Shown here: positions 5,995 through 7,950 of the stretch, in pieces
How the letters are laid out: each line of letters opens with the position of its first letter
Numbering within the stretch: position 1 is the first letter of the stretch
Origin: Bradyrhizobium sp.
Lineage (GTDB): Bacteria > Pseudomonadota > Alphaproteobacteria > Rhizobiales > Xanthobacteraceae
DNA length: 7,950 nucleotides
Assembly (NCBI GenBank): GCA_028290165.1
Contig: JAQGKJ010000147.1
Location: 1-7,950 of the forward strand
Direction: 5' to 3'
The notes under the pieces: generated by a model
The model's input: only the letters and a program-made list of their open reading frames with translations
Database searches by the model: none
Told to the model about the DNA's origin: nothing
Translations under genes and position numbers: made by a program

Positions 5995-7950
5995 CTGCCG
6001 CATCGGAAAATCCCGAAACCCTCTCGGAGCTGGATCGGCCGAACTCATATATCGGCAAGGTGGTCCCCCGGCCGAATCTTGAACGATTGATGCAGGGACG
6101 CGGGCTCTATGTCAGCGACATGGCGCTGCCGCGCATGGGCCATGTGGTATTCCTGCGCTCGCCCCATGCCCATGCGAGGATCATTGGCATCGACGCCGCC
6201 GCCGCAAGGCGCTTGCCGGGCGTCATCGCCGTCGTAACGGGTGCAGAGCTTGCAACCGTCATCACGCCCTGGGTTGGCGTGCTTTCGCATCTGAAGGGCC
6301 TCAAATCGGCGCCGCAGCACGCGATCGCGATCGAGCGCGCCTGTTGGCAGGGCGAAGCCGTCGCGGCGATGGTGGCGACAAGCCGTGCCATCGCCGAGGA
6401 CGCCGCGGAAGCCGTCTCTGTTGATTATGAGGAACTGGACGCGGTGACGGACATGCGCACCGCGCTCGATCCGCAAACCCCTGTCATTCATGCCTCGCTC
6501 GGCGACAACCTTGCCTTCGAGCGTAGCCTCGACGCCGGCACGGTCGACGCGGCGTTCGCCGAGTCGGATGCCGTGGTCGAAGCGGATTTCATCTTTGGCC
6601 GCCACACCGGCGTGACCTTGGAGCCGCGCGCCGTGGTGGCTGACTGGAACGCCGCCGAGGCGAGGTTGACGATCTACCAAGGCACGCAGGCGCCGCACAT
6701 GGTGCAGAACCTCGCGGCGCTTCATCTCGGACTTGAGGACTCACAGGTTCGCGTGGTCTGCAAGGACGTCGGTGGTTCTTTCGGCATCAAAGTCCATATT
6801 TACGCTGACGAAATGGCTACCTATGCGCTGTCGAAACTGTTGCGGCGGCCGATAAAATTCGTCGCCGACCGGGTCGAGAGCTTTAATACTGATATTCACG
6901 CCCGCGACCACCGCTGCAAGGGGCGGATCGGCGTCAAGCGCGACGGGACGATCATGGCGTTCGAGATCGACGATCTCACCGGCATCGGTCCCTATTCGAT
7001 GTATCCGCGCACCAGCGCGATCGAGGCCAACCAGGTCGTCAATCTGGTCGGCGGCCCCTATGTGACCAGGAATTATCGCGCGCGGGCCCGCGTCGTGTTC
7101 CAGAACAAAAACGTGATGTGTCAGTACCGTGCCGTCGGTCACCCGATCGCATGCTCGGTGACGGAAGGCCTAGTCGATCTAGCGGCGGCAAGGATCGGGA
7201 TGGATCCGGTGGAGATCCGCCGCCGCAATCTCATAGCCGACGACGCATATCCCTGCGTGTCGCCTTCGGGCCTCAGGTTCGAGCTCCTGTCGCATCACGC
7301 CGCGTTAAACCGACTGATGACGATGATGGATTATGACGAGCTGCGCGCGGAACTGGTGGCCCTGCGCGAGAAGAACATCCACCGAGGCATCGGCATCGCT
7401 AGCTTCATCGAGGTCACCAATCCGAGCGCCGCGTTTTACGGCGTGGGGGGTGCCCGTATCTCGTCGCAGGATGGCGTCGCCGTGCGGCTGGATGCGCAGG
7501 GTTCGGTGATCTGCCAGACCAGCATCACCGAGCAGGGGCAGGGCTCCGAATCGCTCACCGCCCAGATCGTCGGCAGCGTGATCGGCGTTTCCATGGAGCG
7601 GGTGCGCGTCATCCTCGGCGATACCGACAATACGCCCTATGGCGGCGGCACCTGGGCGTCGCGCGGCGCCGGCATCGGCGGCGAGGCCGCGCTGCAGGCC
7701 GCCAAGGTTTTGCGCAAGAATATTCTCGACGTGGCTGCGGCGATCCTGCAGGCGCAGCCCGGCGATCTCGACATCGTCGACAACGCCGTCGTCGACATGG
7801 TCGGCGGCGCGCAGCGCATCGAGCTGCACGAGCTGGCGCGCATCGTGTATTTCCGGCCGGACACGCTGCCGCCCGGCTTCCAGGCCGAGCTGATGGCCAC
7901 GCGCCATTTCGTGCCGCGCGATTATCCGTTCGCCTTCACCAACGGCGTTC
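5991..7950 (+). CDS. Molybdenum-binding (large) subunit of a xanthine dehydrogenase-family hydroxylase, 3' end outside window
   Basis: The frame is open from ATG 5991 to the window edge, giving 653 residues; the family is usually 750-800, so about 100-150 C-terminal residues, including the catalytic Glu region, are not visible. GGAG at 5979-5982 is 8 nt before the ATG, which overlaps the previous stop. The N-terminal domain has SYIGKVVPRPNLERL, GRGLYVSD and FLRSPHAHARI; then HTGVTLEPRAVVA, the cofactor motif VGGSFGIK (from residue 260, GGSFG 261-265), TEQGQG (513-518) and GDTDNTPYGGGTWASR (543-558). The active-site loop reads QYRAVGHP (378-385), so it is neither the Cys-bearing AYXCSFR loop of CO dehydrogenase nor the common AYRGAGRP form. 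It should therefore hydroxylate an organic substrate, not oxidise CO (inference). Molybdopterin cytosine dinucleotide is the usual cofactor of three-subunit members. Substrate unknown. Confidence 0.93.
   Translation, partial: MTAASENPETLSELDRPNSYIGKVVPRPNLERLMQGRGLYVSDMALPRMGHVVFLRSPHAHARIIGIDAAAARRLPGVIAVVTGAELATVITPWVGVLSHLKGLKSAPQHAIAIERACWQGEAVAAMVATSRAIAEDAAEAVSVDYEELDAVTDMRTALDPQTPVIHASLGDNLAFERSLDAGTVDAAFAESDAVVEADFIFGRHTGVTLEPRAVVADWNAAEARLTIYQGTQAPHMVQNLAALHLGLEDSQVRVVCKDVGGSFGIKVHIYADEMATYALSKLLRRPIKFVADRVESFNTDIHARDHRCKGRIGVKRDGTIMAFEIDDLTGIGPYSMYPRTSAIEANQVVNLVGGPYVTRNYRARARVVFQNKNVMCQYRAVGHPIACSVTEGLVDLAAARIGMDPVEIRRRNLIADDAYPCVSPSGLRFELLSHHAALNRLMTMMDYDELRAELVALREKNIHRGIGIASFIEVTNPSAAFYGVGGARISSQDGVAVRLDAQGSVICQTSITEQGQGSESLTAQIVGSVIGVSMERVRVILGDTDNTPYGGGTWASRGAGIGGEAALQAAKVLRKNILDVAAAILQAQPGDLDIVDNAVVDMVGGAQRIELHELARIVYFRPDTLPPGFQAELMATRHFVPRDYPFAFTNGV

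Noticed and set aside
6045..6725. A 226-residue minus-strand frame inside the Mo-subunit gene
   Set aside because: Arg/His/Gly-rich shadow typical of the reverse strand of GC-rich genes; the plus strand encodes recognisable domains throughout.
7305..7907. A 200-residue minus-strand frame near the right edge
   Set aside because: Same reason: it lies opposite the conserved TEQGQG and GDTD regions of the Mo subunit and has an atypical, Ala/Asp/His-rich composition.
5991..7950. Calling the M-S-L subunit set an aerobic CO dehydrogenase because of the coxMSL-like order
   Set aside because: The large subunit lacks the AYXCSFR loop with its Cys; it reads QYRAVGHP. The gene order is shared by many other three-subunit Mo hydroxylases.

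Overview
This 7.95 kb window is GC-rich bacterial DNA, densely packed with genes. Its codon use, overlapping start/stop junctions and protein families suggest an alphaproteobacterium, probably of the Bradyrhizobium/Nitrobacteraceae type. That placement is inferred from how the proteins look; no search was run. I saw no tRNA, rRNA, insertion sequence, CRISPR array or phage gene. The content is an accessory catabolic locus rich in flavin and molybdenum redox enzymes.

Layout. (1) Positions 2-2219, plus strand: an operon of three genes. It holds the 3' part of a flavin-dependent monooxygenase of the acyl-CoA-dehydrogenase-fold type (HpaB/HsaA-like, group D), its likely flavin reductase partner, and a TetR-family regulator that overlaps the reductase stop by 4 nt. 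(2) Positions 2225-4449, minus strand, converging on the first operon with a 5-bp gap: a luciferase-like flavin monooxygenase followed by a Gfo/Idh/MocA-family NAD(P) dehydrogenase. A 128-bp spacer between them carries an open frame of unknown meaning. (3) Positions 4450-4630: a 181-bp divergent control region with a good sigma-70-like promoter for the rightward genes. (4) Positions 4631-7950, plus strand: a three-subunit molybdenum hydroxylase of the xanthine dehydrogenase/CO dehydrogenase superfamily in the order FAD subunit, 2Fe-2S subunit, Mo subunit, with 4-nt overlaps. The Mo subunit runs off the right edge.

How they may work together (inference): the Mo hydroxylase would hydroxylate a substrate with water-derived oxygen, the two flavin monooxygenases would add oxygen from O2 using reduced flavin, and the Gfo/Idh enzyme would oxidise or reduce an alcohol/carbonyl intermediate. 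The TetR protein would sense a substrate or intermediate. The substrate cannot be read from the sequence. The Mo subunit does not carry the CO dehydrogenase active-site loop, so this should not be called a CO dehydrogenase.

The most striking observation is in the FAD subunit. An excellent ribosome binding site and ATG at 4631 begin a normal family N-terminus, but an in-frame TGA at 4667-4669 interrupts it after 12 codons. The same frame then continues with family-like sequence to the end of the gene. It is either a real nonsense mutation, rescued or not by reinitiation at TTG 4673, or a sequence error.
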